From Opisthocomus hoazin (taxonomy: Eukaryota; Chordata; Aves; Opisthocomiformes; Opisthocomidae): DNA of 64,000 nucleotides. A program made the position numbers and the translations under genes. The stretch lies in assembly GCF_030867145.1 (NCBI RefSeq), contig NC_134454.1, forward strand, positions 52,014,830-52,078,829. Direction: 5' to 3'. Below, piece after piece: positions 24,537 to 37,800 of this stretch. The notes beneath the pieces are model-generated. The model had not been told where the DNA came from, did not search any database, and worked only from the letters and a program-made list of their open reading frames with translations. How positions within the stretch are numbered: the first letter of the stretch is position 1; every line of letters starts with the position of its first letter.

Positions 24537-25018
24537 TTCCCAGTACAAGAGGGCAAGGCATGAAGCTTCTGGAGAGAGTCCAGCAAAATGTGCCCAAGGT
24601 GATGAAGGGACTGGAACATCCCTTCCATGAAGAAAGCCTGAGAGAGCTGGGACTGTTCAATCTGGAGAGGAGAAGGCTTGCGGGTGGATCTCCTCCGTTT
24701 ATATAAACACCTGAAAGGAGGCTGCAAAGAGGATAGAGCCAGGTTATGGTGACAGGGCAAGAGGCAGTGAGCACATGCTGAAATGCAGGAGGTTCCTCCC
24801 AAACATCAGGAAACACTTTTTTATTGTGAGGGTGGCTGAGCGCTGGCACAGGTTGCCCAGGGAGGTCATGGAGTTTCCCTACTTAAGAGATACTACAAAA
24901 AAAATCTAGACACAGTCCTGGGCGGTTTGTTGTAGGTGGCCCTGCTTGAGCAGGGGCTTGGACCTGATGACCTCCAGAGGTCCCTTCCAGCCTGAACTGT
25001 TCTGCGAAATACAGTGAT
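24537..25018 (+). mobile_element. CR1 LINE fragment, about 480 bp
   Basis: A 3' CR1 piece in sense orientation. It begins in the conserved block that reads LLERVQQN, continues through GAGAGAGCTGGGACTG, CAGGTTGCCCAGGGAGGT and CTTGGACCTGATGACCTC, and ends near CCCTTCCAGCCTGAACTG. The terminal octamer is degenerate (CAGTGATT). It differs in detail from the copy at 18120, so it is probably another subfamily or older. Frameshifted and non-functional. The long minus-strand open frame across it is only a shadow. Confidence 0.9.
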
Positions 25019-28000
25019 TGTGCTGCAGTGTCTGCTTGCAGATACAGATCAGCTGTGTCACCAGTTTACCCCCATCTTTAGTTAGTGTGGGGGGCAACCC
25101 ATTGGATTCACATTTCACTATGCTGCCACTCACTTAGTAGTTGCTTGTGGATGTGCAAAAAAGACGTTTTGTACACATGCCTGGGCCACTGTGACCAGGT
25201 GCCTGAGAGGAAATAGTGAAAACCTTCATTCTGCAGTTCAGAGGTGTTCCAGTGCCAGCATGCTTCTTTTGGAGTAACCACCTTTGCTTGTCTGGTGGGG
25301 AGGACAGCAGGGTAGCTTGTTGTGCTGGGTAGTGGGCTGTGTTGGGTAGTATAGGGCTGTCTGTCAGCTGGTCCCTGAACATCTGCAGGACTGAGGGGGA
25401 CTGTAGCTTTAAGCAGGTGATTGTAGGCTAAGATGCCTCCAGGCATGATCCAGTGTCAGTACCCTCAGCGATGCTCAGTTCTGGTTTCAGAGGTCAGGCA
25501 AATCATTGTAAACCGAGTAGACACAGCAGGATTCATACCATCCAACTTGAGTACACACACTCTGGCAATGCTCTAACGCCATGAGTGAAGTATGTGCCTG
25601 ATGCTAGGTGTGCATGTAAGCCCAGACCAGTACCAAAACATCCTGATAAGTGACACTTGGGTGTGGTCACAAACTCAGCTGTTTTGCCCAGTGCTCAGAG
25701 GTGCCCTGTGTGGTGCCAGAAAATTCCCTTTGCACAACACAAATCATTTATAGATTGAAAAAAAAGTAGCAGTAGGAAGAAATACTGTCTGCTCCTCCCC
25801 ACTCAACAGTCATCACTAAAAGAAGTGTGCTGCAAAATCAGGGGATTATTTGCAGAAGTGAGGGTTAATCCTCACTGCCTGCATTCACAAAAGAGAGAGT
25901 TGTGAAAGTCTGGTGGCTCTCTGCAAAGGTACCGTGCATCAACTACGTATATACAAATGACTTCTTAAAACAGCCTGTCTGTACAGTCGAGGTTACTCTG
26001 AGGTCAGGTGAAAAGCGTGGGGAGCGAGGAAGACGACTGCCGGTCTGTAGCCCTGCCATGCTCAGGCAAGTGCTGGAGCAGCAGAGCAGCCGGCTGCTGC
26101 CTTGGCTCCTGGGAGAGACTAAAGCTGGCAGGACTTTAGCCTGGAGTGAGCGGCTGCCTGCTAGAGAGCCTGGTGGCTTCTCTCAGGGCACTTGTAGGTA
26201 TGGTGAGGAGGGACACACACTCAGGTGCAGGCGGGCACCCACTGCCAAAGCAACAGGTAATCCTGTTCCCAGTGCTTTGTTGCTTTCTTCAGGACCCCCC
26301 CCTCCTAGCTAGTATTTGAAGGTGAACCCGTACCCTACAGCTGCCTGCTGTGCACCATGTCTCCAATGATCTAATGTCCCATCTCCAGTACCCTACAGCA
26401 TCTGCTGCTGTAGTGTCTGCTGATGGCTGTGATGTCTGGGAGAGCAAAGCATGAGGCTCTGGTGCACATCTTAGCTCTGTCTGCATTTGCTGTGCTGCAG
26501 GGAAGGATGAAGGTATTGGTGTGGTCTTATGGTGAAACATCTCATGCCATGCAGTTTGGGAGAAATGGAACATTTGTCAGGCTGCACTGGAATGGCAACC
26601 TTGGCCTGTCAGCAGGCCTCTATTTTAATGTAAAAATGCTGCTTGGTGCTCCTGTGGTAATTGGGCAGTGAAATCCTTGAGGAGAGCTAGGCCTCAGCAA
26701 GAGAGAGCCCTCAGGTAGTCATGCTTGGCTCTTCACCATTATTTTCTGAAGATGGACTTGTGTTTTTTAATTTTTTCATAAATCTCCATGGGGTTTTTTG
26801 AGGGGGGATTTTGTGGTGGGTTTTTTTGAGGTTTTGTTTTTGTTTTTAAAGTAGTCTTCTGAGCCGTCATTTGTAGAATGTCTTTGTGTCTTGACCTGAA
26901 AAAGCAAATAATGGCAAGTTGTTTCCCAAGCTCTCCTTAGATTAGTCCAGTGATGGCTATTAGGACAGTCAGCTGTTTGAGGCTATACTATTTTCTTTCT
27001 TTTTGAAAAACCAATAAATGACAGGAAGGCAAAAGCCATTTGAATGCTGGATTGTCTTTTTGTCTGTCCTTTTACTTTTAGTAGCCTGCTCTAGATATCT
27101 TCATAGGAAGCAAAGGCCTGAATATTTGTCTTTTGGTTTTACCCCTCCCCTGCAGAAAAAGGTATGCTTTAAAAAAAAACAGAAACCCAAAACAAAAATT
27201 AAAAAAGCCCCAGGAAACAAAACCCCTTCCGTGTTATGGAATAGAAGTGGAGAAAACCTTAGAGCTCTTGGTGTGCACTCTGCTGCAGCCGAGTATAGTG
27301 AGCTTGTTAGTCTTCCAGTGTATCTTGCTCTGTGGTGAAGTACCTTGGAATATCTCAGGTTTCCTTCACTGGGAAGACTGTAATGAGAAAGTCCAGAACT
27401 GAATTTTTATGTTTAGGTTTGCAGTTGTAAATGAAAGTTTTACCTTCCTGCCATTCTCCCTGCTAACTCAATTGCCTTAATAGTTAATCCCTTTTCACAG
27501 AGAGGGAGAATTATTCTCTCCCCAAGTCTTTTTGAAGTAGACCTCCTTGAGCAATTGATAATGCAAATTTTGAAGTTTATTGCTTTCACAGTGATCTTGT
27601 TCTGAATTTCAGGCAGCCGTTTAGGTCCATCAGCGGGCAAGGTAGATTGTTTTTGTGATAATGCAGATTATTGCTCTTCTGTGTTGTGACATAGATGTCA
27701 CCTAGGAGTATTTCCTCTTTTTCATAAGCTAATGGTATCTCTGTAAGAAGTATTGTGAGCCTTCTTTTCTTCCCAGTAATCTCATTGTAATTATAGTTCT
27801 GTGAGTTACATTTTGGAATAATGCTGGAAACGACACTAGGCTTTGTTTGTGGATCAGTTAATGAATCCATCCTCACCATCATTTCTCAAACAAAATGATG
27901 ATTCAGGCTGATCTGGGTTTGGGTGGGTTTTGTGTGGGGTGGTGTCTTTTTGGTTTTTTTTCTATTTGTTTTGTAGTGCTTTTGATGCTGTAAATTACCA

Positions 28001-29811
28001 GGGAATGACTGCATCTCTCCAACTTTGCTATTTTTCTGTGATCAGCTTAAAATAATCATTACAGTTTGGATTCTGCTGCATGATTCAGTTTCTAAATGGT
28101 AAGGAGTTTGCCTTCGACTGAGGACTTTGTGGATCATTATCTTACCTTCATACAACAGCTTTTCTGTTTGGAAAAGTGTCATACTGGAACTCAATTTTCA
28201 AGTAGGGGAAGGAGAGAGGCAGGAGATGTTACTCTCGTAGATGATGCTGTTCCTTCTTTAGCACGTCACCCAGTTGATAGACTGAGATGGGAAAGAGACT
28301 GAGGTGCCAAAGAGGCAGGTTTTCATTTACGTTGGACTAAAATGCTTGCCTAGGACGAGTAAGATTTTCATGTCTTACCCAATACTCCACTAAATATCTG
28401 AACTAAGCTTCACATTTAAATATCTTGGGAACATCCACTTGTTACAATACCATAGAAAGGTGGCTATTTATAGAAGTTCCTTTTCGTTCTTTTCTGTTGC
28501 ATACAGTCAGGTACTGATACTTTTGGTGGCGCCAGTAGTTCACTTGTTCCGAAAAAAGCTTATTGTGAGATGTCATTGAATGTGCTGTTATATTTGGTCT
28601 AAACTATGCAGTCATACTAGTATTTGGATGTAATTTTGACTAATATTTTTTAATGTATATATGTATGAAAGATCCTGTCACTTTCTCCTCTAAATGTCTA
28701 AATGCCTCTGAAATGCAATCGTTTATTTGCAGTACATCTGGCTTCTTTAGTTATTGGTTTCTCACACTGCAGCTCTCAGCAGGCTTGCTCACCCAACTGC
28801 ATATGTTCATCCTCATCATGCCACCCCATGTAGGTGTAGAATTTGTTTGTAGAGGTTGCAGGATTCCCAGAGAGAACTGGGTCCTCAGCCAGCAAGCACT
28901 TCAGTGCCTAGCTTAATTTGCCCACGGAGCTGATTTAGAAGCCCAGTCAGAATAAGGTGAGTGAGTAAGCGCATGTGTAAACAGGCAGAACTTGCAGGAT
29001 CAGAAGCGGAGACTCTACTTTTTGACCAAGGGTGAGAACGTGGTTGGTTTTGTTCCCTTTGTCTAATGATACTTCCTACTTTTCAATGCGTGGATGGAAG
29101 ATACATGATGGTGTAGGCTGGCAGTAAGTTATCTTTCTTGAGAGGCTGAAGTTGGGAGTTTGAACTGAATCGGCCAAACAAGAGAAATTAATTGAAGCTT
29201 TCCCCTTCCTGCATTGATTTGCCAAACAGTAAGCGGTTTTAAGTAGAAGGTGTTAATTTCCCTCTCTGGTTGTATTTTGAATGAGAGACAATGTCCTCAC
29301 GCTTTGTGCTAGGCTTGCTCTGGTAGACTGGAGTTAAGGAGACGTTTATTTTACAGACTCCTGTCAACGCTTACAAATTGTGGCAACCACTGCTTGGTTT
29401 TGCCAATGGCAGGGTGCTTTTGGGTAGGTCAGAAGCAAAATCCTAAACAGCTGGGGAACTTAAATGTCAAAAACTGAAGTAGTACAGATTTTGCTCAGTA
29501 GAAATACAGAGCAGCAGAGCGCAGATATAAAATCTCTGCAGTTGTGGAGCTGGGCCTGAATTCCAAGTAATTCTTTCTTCTCTTGTGGATATGAGGGGAA
29601 CATCTATCACAGCCATCGACGAAAGCCCTGCGGAGGGTGATTAGTGGTATTTCCAAGAGCAGTGAAGCACATGTCGGTAGCCTGACTTAAAGCTATAGTT
29701 CAGAGCCTAGTTTCCAGATAGAAGGTATGTTCTCATGGCATATTAACGGTTGAGCTTTTGTAATAGCATGTACGTTCTCCTGTCATCATCTGCCTAAGCT
29801 TCAGGAGTCGT
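25019..29811. other. Intron 1, segment between the second and third CR1 copies
   Basis: Base composition is more balanced at 25020-26700, giving chance open frames such as 25902-26312 (136 codons from a GTG); none has a recognisable product. G/T-rich tracts lie at 26789-26847 and 27913-27975, and an A/C-rich tract at 27171-27227. I see no exon supported by splice sites and no RNA gene. Confidence 0.5.
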
Positions 29812-30140
29812 AGAATCATAGAATGTTTTGGGTTGGAAAGGAGCTTATGGATCACCTAGTTCCAACCCCCTGCCATGGGCAGGAACACCTTCCACTAGAC
29901 CAGGTTGCTCAAAGCCACATCCAGCCTGGCCTTGAACACTGCCAGGGAGGGGGCATCCACAGCTTCTCTGGACAACCTGTGCCAGTGCCTCACCACCCTC
30001 CTAGTGAAGAATTTCTTCCTTATATCTAATCTAAATCTACCGTCTTTCAGTTTAAAGGCATTACCCCTTGTTCTATCACTACATGCCCTTGTAAAAAGTT
30101 TCTCTCCAGCTTTCTTATAGGCCTTTTTCGGGTACTGGAA
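29812..30140 (-). mobile_element. CR1 LINE 3' fragment, reversed, with an open C-terminal frame
   Basis: On the + strand this begins with AGAATCATAGAATG, the reversed CR1 terminal octamers, followed by GGGTTGGAAAGGAGCTTATG and then the reversed conserved 3' block. Read on the minus strand, the C-terminal part of CR1 ORF2 is uninterrupted over about 80 codons (motifs FRLDIRKKFFTRRVVRHWHR and FKARLDVALSNLV). This copy is therefore less decayed than the others here. Similarity to CR1 stops near 30140, although the open frame continues to 30218. It is 5'-truncated and cannot encode reverse transcriptase. Confidence 0.93.
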
Positions 30141-31774
30141 GTCCAGAAATTTGAATTCACAATATGTACTGCCAAGCCTGATAGATAAGGGACTCTGGAA
30201 GCTTAAATACAGTGCCAAAAAGATACATTGAAGGTAGTAATTAACAGAATGGCTGTCTCAAAAGTAAATAGCCATGAATTCTGTACATTATCTTTAGTTC
30301 TGTTAAGCAAGGATAAAGAAGTAGGTGGTGCACAAAAACACTGACAGGTACTTGCTGCTGCTATTGTGCATAGCAGTGACAATGAGGATTCAGTTAATTT
30401 TTTGTAGGGTTTTTTTGGATCCTGATTGACAAATATTGAAAAACCTTTTAAGGCCTAGAAAAGCTTCTGCTATACAAAAGGGTAGACTTCTGCTTTAATA
30501 TAACAGCATCCTAACTAAAATCAATATATGTACCTTGAGGGGGCATGTCAGATTGTTAACTTTTATGAAATAAACCTGCTATGGTCAGAGGGGCTTAATA
30601 AACTGGAGCAAAGTTCTACTGTAGAGAAACCAGGGATGTTCTGGAGTGATTGTTGTTTTCACGCTGCTTTGTGGATGATAACAGTACAAGAGTATTTGTA
30701 ATAAGAGGGAACAGTTACGTAGCACTGCACATTTTCAGAGTGCTACACACCCACTAGCTGATCAGTCACTCTGTCACCTCCACAAGGGAGGAAGTAGTTA
30801 ATTATTATTATATCTGTGATCGTAGGTGGGGGAGTGGAGACAAAGGCTATGTCTAAGTTAGCAAATAGTGTGAACAGGAGAGTGGGTCTGTAGGGCAAAA
30901 ACAGTAGGTGCTGAGAACCTGATATACTTTAAACCAGGTCTAGTCTGATCCCAGGGCCAAATGCCTGGTTGTGGCTAGAATGCATTAGGTGTGGTTCTTC
31001 ACTTCCGTTTTTACTGGTTTCATCCAGCTCCTCACTTGGAGACGTTTCGATGATTGTGGAGGAGAGTGTTTCATTTCAAAAGTGTTCTCCTGAACCTAGC
31101 TTAAAGGCAAGAGTATGTCTACCCAGATGGATACTCTAGCAAGTGTTTTCAGGTGAGAGTTTTGCATGCCTACAGGTTAAGAAAGCCAAGTCTTCATTTT
31201 CAGAGCTGCTAAGCACAGCTAAATTGGAAAGAGGTTTATGTTTGCAGGCATCTCCAGTGAGCATTTTATGTACATGGAACAGAAACTTGGCCCTGGTGGT
31301 TGGCTACGGCTTTGCACGGAAGTCGTGGAACTGGCATTTCACCTCAGGAGTTTTCCTTGCATGTTAGCTCTGAGAGATAATGAAATATTAATCCTTTGAA
31401 ATAGGTTGATGTAGGTTTAGAAACATCTTTTAATTAAGTCTGATTTTCGTGAAGAACGTGAGCTACTTACTCTCTTTTTCTGTATGGTGGTGCCAGTAGT
31501 AATTCAAAGTCGTTAGTCCATGACATGAAAAAACTTTGAATATATTGTCTTCTTTATGTTGATTTTTATTTTGTCTGAACCATTAATGCTATTTTGCTTG
31601 TCCTTTGCTTTGCTTCCCATGTTGGGCCCTGCAGAAAGTTTATATTGTAACTTAATTCATTAGAGAAGTGTTTATTCTTTGATCAAGCATTGTCAAAACT
31701 CTTTGGTTGTTATTTGTCTTTGTTAACATCTAAATTACCAGTCTTTTTTTGTTTGATTTGACTTTTTCTTTCAG

Positions 31775-31966
31775 TTAGTGGTTAGAGCTGCTGTTAATTC
31801 ACATCAATGTTCTTCAAAGGAAGTGTCAGAAAAACTGGAGATAATGATAACAAATGTTTCTGATCTTAAGGAATTAAGCTGGGAAAAATACAAACGACCT
31901 CTCAGGCTGTCCTTTTGTGAGGAGGAAATCAAAGACAGCTCCCGTTCTGCCTCCCTTTGCATGCGC
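31775..31966 (+). other. Possible cryptic exon inside intron 1
   Basis: A very good 3' splice site (GACTTTTTCTTTCAG, ending at 31774) precedes a frame that stays open to 32036, with a protein-like run (SSKEVSEKLEIMITNVSDLK). The best 5' site is weak: GCGCAAG followed by TATATT, or CAA followed by GTATAT. Spliced after GNAQ exon 1 it would read three codons and then a TAG, so it could only be a poison exon or part of another transcript. The end coordinate is approximate. Confidence 0.12.
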
Positions 31967-34598
31967 AAGTATATTCATACAACCTTTAAAATAACTTTGG
32001 CCTACACAGTGTGTGTAGCTTCACAACAATGTTGTTAGAATGAGAGATTTGATGCTGGCTTTCCCAAATGTCAGTTCTATGTCTACCAAAATGACCCTGA
32101 CTTCTGAATTTTTTCATGCTTAAAGGGAGCCAGATGCCTTTAACGTGATGTACAGTTATCTTGTACACATTGCGCAGTAGGATTTTGGCCACTAATAAAA
32201 ATGGAAAATTGTAATGTAGTGGAGATGGGAAACTTTTGCTCAGTTGGTTGATAAAAGTATGTTTAAAGTGTTGGAGAAGTATGTCTCAGAAATTATCCTG
32301 CACTAACTAGGAGGAAAAAATGGGTATTGGTCTATCGTTGAGTTTATAAGGGAGCAGGCTTTTATACTGTAAAGTTGCAGGAGTCAAATACTGCCCTAAT
32401 TGTGACCATATGTGATACTGAAAGCAGAAAGCTCCTGACCTTATCTAGGCTATAGTTCACCACCATGGACGTTGTGTTATTCTTGGTAAGAAGAAAAATA
32501 GTTGTTTATTAAGTAAGATGAAGACGAGAAAGCAAAACATGTTAAAAACTCTTGAGACAGGATTGGACTTGGAGCTGGATAGCCTCACCGCCTTGTGGAA
32601 AATTAATAAATATCTCATAAATTTGATTAGAAAGATGATTAGTTCAAGTAAAGAAATCATAGTGCAATTACGTGGTGCATTGGCTTCTAGCTAACATTGC
32701 CCGTAAAATACGTAAAAAACCCACATCTATTCATGTAGCATTATGTTAGCAATCCTTTCTTGCAAAAGCTAAGACAATGTTTTTGTTTAATGACAGTTTG
32801 TTTTGTGATTGTCCAGTCTTAAGTCAAACCATGTGTACAGTATTGCTGGTAGGATGCATGTGAACCAACTGCCCCACACCAGTAGTTGCCATAAAGGAAT
32901 TGCCTCTTTGCCCTAGGAGGTCGTGTTGCTGATTTAGTAGCTGTCAGTAATGAATGCCTGTTGCAGTGTGAAAATACCCAGTGCTATAGGTGCTTTAGGC
33001 AGGATCTCTGTGATGGCCGTAAAAGCGAGTTTATTGTGATGTATCAGTGCGTTATGCACTTAGGCTCATTGGTACTGAGGTTCTAAGGAGTTCCCAGCTG
33101 GAATGGTTAAACCATTTGCTTTTCTGTAGAGGGCTGGGTTGGTAAGTTTTTAAAATGCTTTACATGAGGTTTTTTGTTGCATGAAATAGTGCAATAAAGG
33201 CAGGGAAACTGAAACAAAGATTGTGTTTGGCAAAACCTACTTACCAAGTCAAAAAAGGTGCCAGAAGTAGAACATATTACCTGGATCCTAGTCTGGTTCC
33301 TTTTCCAGCAAGCCTTTGTGGTTCACAAGTCAGAGAAAATGGTTTATGGCTAGTTAGCGAACTGCAGGCTTTGTGCTTCATCCTAGCTGCAAGTTTCACA
33401 GGCCCTGGCTACAGCAAGGCTTCAGGGCATCTGCTTCCGTACAGACTTGATCTAGATGGCATTTCCCATCATGAGAGGCACATTACTGTTTAGCAGTCCA
33501 CAAGCAGAACCTTAGGAAGCCACTGTCCCTTCTGCTTTGCTTTAACCTGTGGAGCTTTGATAGCGATCAATGTTTGTGCTCGTCTTGTTATGCTTACTCA
33601 GAATACGAGCACGTTTCAGCAGTGGTATGGTTCGACCCAGGATTATGTCTGTAAAAAGCCCTTGGGTGAAGGCCAGCACCAAAAAGCAACCTCATTATTT
33701 TCTCACTGGTAATTCATAATAGTTCGGCCTGGAATAGCCCAAAGCGAACACAGCTTAGGACAGTTCAGTGTGTGCTGAATATAAATTTTGTACTTTTCAA
33801 AGTGTAGGTACTTCCACCCATTAAGGTGTATTAATCTGGACTCTTGCAGAGGCTGCCCAGAAACAATCAGTGGGCCAGTTAATTGTTGTGCAAGTGGTTG
33901 CAGCCCGTGAATGTTCTTGCAGGGCACACTAACATGCTCAGAGTGAAAGTAGTGTACACACATGCTGTAGTCTCTGTGCACATGCTGAGTAAAGCCAGTG
34001 CTTTCTGGGAGCGCCAGCCTGACTGCGTGCATGTCAGCAGTGCGGTTGATTGTGGTTGTGAAGAAAGCCCAGTGGTTTTATGTATGTGTCAGGCATGTGG
34101 GCTTTGTGCAGACACAGTAAATGGCAGCCTTTGGAAAGTACTGCTTTTACTGCTTGTTTGCCATAGGTCCTTCCCTGCAGCAGGGAACACCATGGTCGGC
34201 AACCCTGTACCGCAAGATAGTAGATAGCCTTCCAACATGGAGTTCGTCTGCTGTTCATCCACAGAAATAGGGATGGTTGGATTTCAGTCTTGTCAATTCA
34301 AGAAATATCTGTGCAAGGGAAGAGAAGAATGTAAGAGTGTTATCTGAGGCTTTCGACCACTGTATGTAGGCCTATAAAAGTGTAGAACTTTTTTTCAAAT
34401 TTCACATACCTTCCAGAGTTAATCAAATATTAGATTGCCTTCAGTCATCTGTTCTTTGAGAGACAAAGTGTTTGTGTACTTGGAAGCTGGTGTACAGTAG
34501 AGAGTACAGATCACTGCATCTGTGCTTACTTTGTCCAAGATTGCTGTCACAGTGTTTGTGTTTTACTGGAGACAGCTAATGCGCCTTCTAGTGTAGGG

Positions 34599-34630
34599 TA
34601 TATATATATGTGTGTGTGTGTGTGTGTATA
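34599..34630 (+). repeat. (TA)n(TG)n microsatellite
   Basis: A compound dinucleotide repeat, about five TA followed by nine TG units. It is probably length-polymorphic. Confidence 0.9.
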
Positions 34631-34838
34631 GATACATGGAATATGTAAGGTCATGGAGTGTCAGTAAGCAGAGTTTTAAATAAATCCAAATGGCATATGT
34701 GGAGATGCAGCTTGTCTGTCCGGAGGCTGTTCTTGATACTTACTTCTGTTTTTAAAAACATCATGAAGATGCAAAACAACAATATAGGTAACGTTTTATT
34801 AACTGTGGTTTGAAACTGATAGCTCAGGTAGAAAAATG

Positions 34839-34885
34839 TTGTGTGGGTGGGTGTTTTGGGGTTTTTTTTGTTTTGTTTTGTTTTT
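34839..34885 (+). repeat. G/T-rich low-complexity tract
   Basis: GTGTGGGTGGGTGTTTTGGGG followed by T runs broken at regular intervals by G (TTTTG units). It has the same style as the tracts at 20336, 27913 and 55550. Confidence 0.8.
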
Positions 34886-37800
34886 AATCTAAATAAAATC
34901 TAGCATACAATTGAGATTTATAGAAAAAAAAACAAGAAAAACAGCCTTGAAATTGGTTCTAATTGGTACTTACATATTCCTTAAGTACCAGTAGCCTTTA
35001 AAAGTAATGCAGGAAAATGTCATTGATACCTTTTCTTTTTGATTGTTTAGTTGTAAGTAAACAGTTTTCTGTAATGAAAATTATCTGCAATAACATAAAC
35101 ACAGCAATGAGGAACTGTTCTGAGAACTGGGAAATCACATACAACGGGTATAACCACAGTGGGCTTAAATGTGTTCTCGTTCAGCTAAACATATGTTTCA
35201 CGTCTGCGTTGAGAAGGAATGGGATCATGACCTGTACACCTAGTTTTGTGATGCAACAAAATACCTTGCAAAGAACTGTTTCTTAAATAGAAGTTAAAAA
35301 GCATTAGAACAGGTTAATAATAAACTTGTAACAATAGAGCTGCACTAGGTGAAATATAGGGAATTATCAGAAAATGAAGTGTTCTGCTCCTTTCATTTGA
35401 TAGTTTAGTTTAAAAATATAATGGTTATTAGATAATTAGAGTGAACTCTTTAAATGAATTTGCCTTTATTAGTATGCTGTAACATAGATGAGGTCACTTT
35501 TAGGACAGTGTTTTAACATGTTTAATCTTCTCATTAACTACTGAGTCCAGCTGGATTAACTGAAATAAAATAGAAGTAATAAATTAGTTTTACAAAGCTT
35601 GACGTTTGCACATAATTGAAGCTACTCATGCTAAAATCACTGAAACAACTGATGTGTGGTAACTGTTCACACCATGATAACTCTGTTCTTAGACTTCTCT
35701 CTCCAATGTTAAAACTATGTAGGTTACTAAATTATGGACAGGATTTTTGACGGCATCTAACACTCCTTATTCCTTAGTTTTCAAGAATGCCTCTAAAATT
35801 ATTAATATACATGTTGCAGTGTGCTCTCGTAATGTCTACTCTCCATTTTTCATCCTCATGCATATTAATAAGGGCATAGTTTGCAGTAATCTGTTGGGAC
35901 TACTTAAAGAGTAAGGATGGCAGAACAAGATCCTTAATAAGGATCACAGAAAAAAGAGTTTGATGATTAACCTTTGCTGAGGTCACTACCACTTTTCTTG
36001 AATTTCTTTTTCCAAGTTGCTCTGTAACTTAATTTTTTTGAAGTGTGACTATGTCTTTTCTTTACTACTGATACCAATAGAATTTGTATAGGAAGGGATA
36101 ACAATTACGAAGTTGTGGGGTGTATTTTTTCTTCACACACACCCACCCCCTGAAAATGGCCTGAATATACCTTGGGTCTGCTTAGCTGCAACAAGGTTTA
36201 CAATTTAGTGTATTACTGGTAGTGAAACTTCACACTATGCAGCTTAGGGTCAAAATACTAAAAATGCATATTTTTATGCAAATAGTGTGAGTTTCCTCTC
36301 ATTTTCCCTTGCAAACTCAGATTGCAGAAAGAACTTAGCACTCAAGACTCGGAAGTTTATCTTTCCAGGATATTTACGTTTTGGAAGTTCCTTTTATTAA
36401 AGAGTCAGAAACATTTTCACTCTTACATTCTGACTTTCCAAGTTACTTTGGGGGAAAAGAGGTACTTGCCAAGTTGAAGTGAAGCTGTATAATACCTAAC
36501 AAAAGTGCTAGTCCTTGAAAACTTGGCAGAAGCTTCTTAAAGAAGATGTTTTTTCTTCATCTTTAGAAAACAGATGAAACTCTGAAGTACAGAAGGCAAT
36601 GAAGATAGCATGAGAAAACTTGAGCATCAGCTTTTAAAGCCGATCTCGATGACGATCGGAAAGGGTTGATAGTTATCTGAATAGAAACTGATTTTAAATT
36701 TTATATCAGGGAATAACATGAGGCATCTACGATTCATTCATCTGTTGTAGTCTTTTAACACGGTTTATTGCTTGTGTGCCACAGAGAGAAAGAAGTCTGT
36801 GACTGCATAGCTTGGTCCACTAGGTTGCTTTACCAGAATTGATAAACCTACTGTTATTTACTAGATAACATTTTTCCTAAGCAGCTACAAACTGAAGACC
36901 ATCCTCAAAACATTGCAGTTGTCTTTATGAGACCGTTCCCATGCTCCAGGGGTTAGAGGATCAACCTCTATCCTCTGGCTGTAAATGTCAGGATGATTAC
37001 ACGTTTTTGTAGATCGTGTTAAAAGAGAAAAAATCAACTGCAGCTTCTTCATGGCAAACATTTATGAAGAGGTAACTGCTAATTAGCATGAGGTGTTGAT
37101 TATACTGGATATGCATGCATGATTCAGCAGCTTCTGCGTACTTAACTGGGAGGGTGCAGTGGTTAATTTTTTACTAATGCGCGAAGACTTTCAGTGGTAT
37201 TCGGGTCTGTAGGGCAATAGTGTTGGAGCAGCTGGGCTTTTCTTCCATTCCTTCTGTGACAGATGAGACAGCTGGGGTCAGCAAAGTGTCCCAAAAACTG
37301 GCAGCCGACCAGAGGAAAAAGGATAGGTCAGAACTACCTGGCAATTGCATCGTCTTCTGCTTCTCATCTTCTTAAAACAGAAATGTTGCAAAGCATGGAG
37401 TAGGATTGCCCACCACTGCTGCCGAGGGTGACATCGCAGTCCTCCTTCAGTCAACTCTCGCTCACCAATGTGATGGCAGCCAAGTAGCTCCGTGTTGCTT
37501 ACACTTGACTGCTTGAGAGAGAGCTTAAAATGCTCTGGAAATAAATTCTGTGCCATTAGCTTCTTAGGGAACTGCCTTACATGCTTCTGGTCTGTGAGTG
37601 GGAGAGGGGCTCCTTCCTTGCAGTCCCTCACCAAGAGCCAAGTCGTACCAGTGCCAGGGGTGGCTGGCTGGCAGCTGGCACCACAGAGTCGCAGGCAGAG
37701 GTGGTTGCTTCCATGCGCACCTCTCCTCTCGGGCCTTACATGGTGCAGAGACCTGCAGGGAGAGGCTGGGCAGCTGCTGGTGGGCTCATGAGAAGAAGTC

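Noticed and set aside
24349..24849. 166-codon minus-strand frame
   Set aside because: It is the antisense shadow of the CR1 fragment at 24537-25018.
25902..26312. 136-codon + frame in a GC-balanced patch of intron 1
   Set aside because: It starts at a GTG, has no domain and no splice support.
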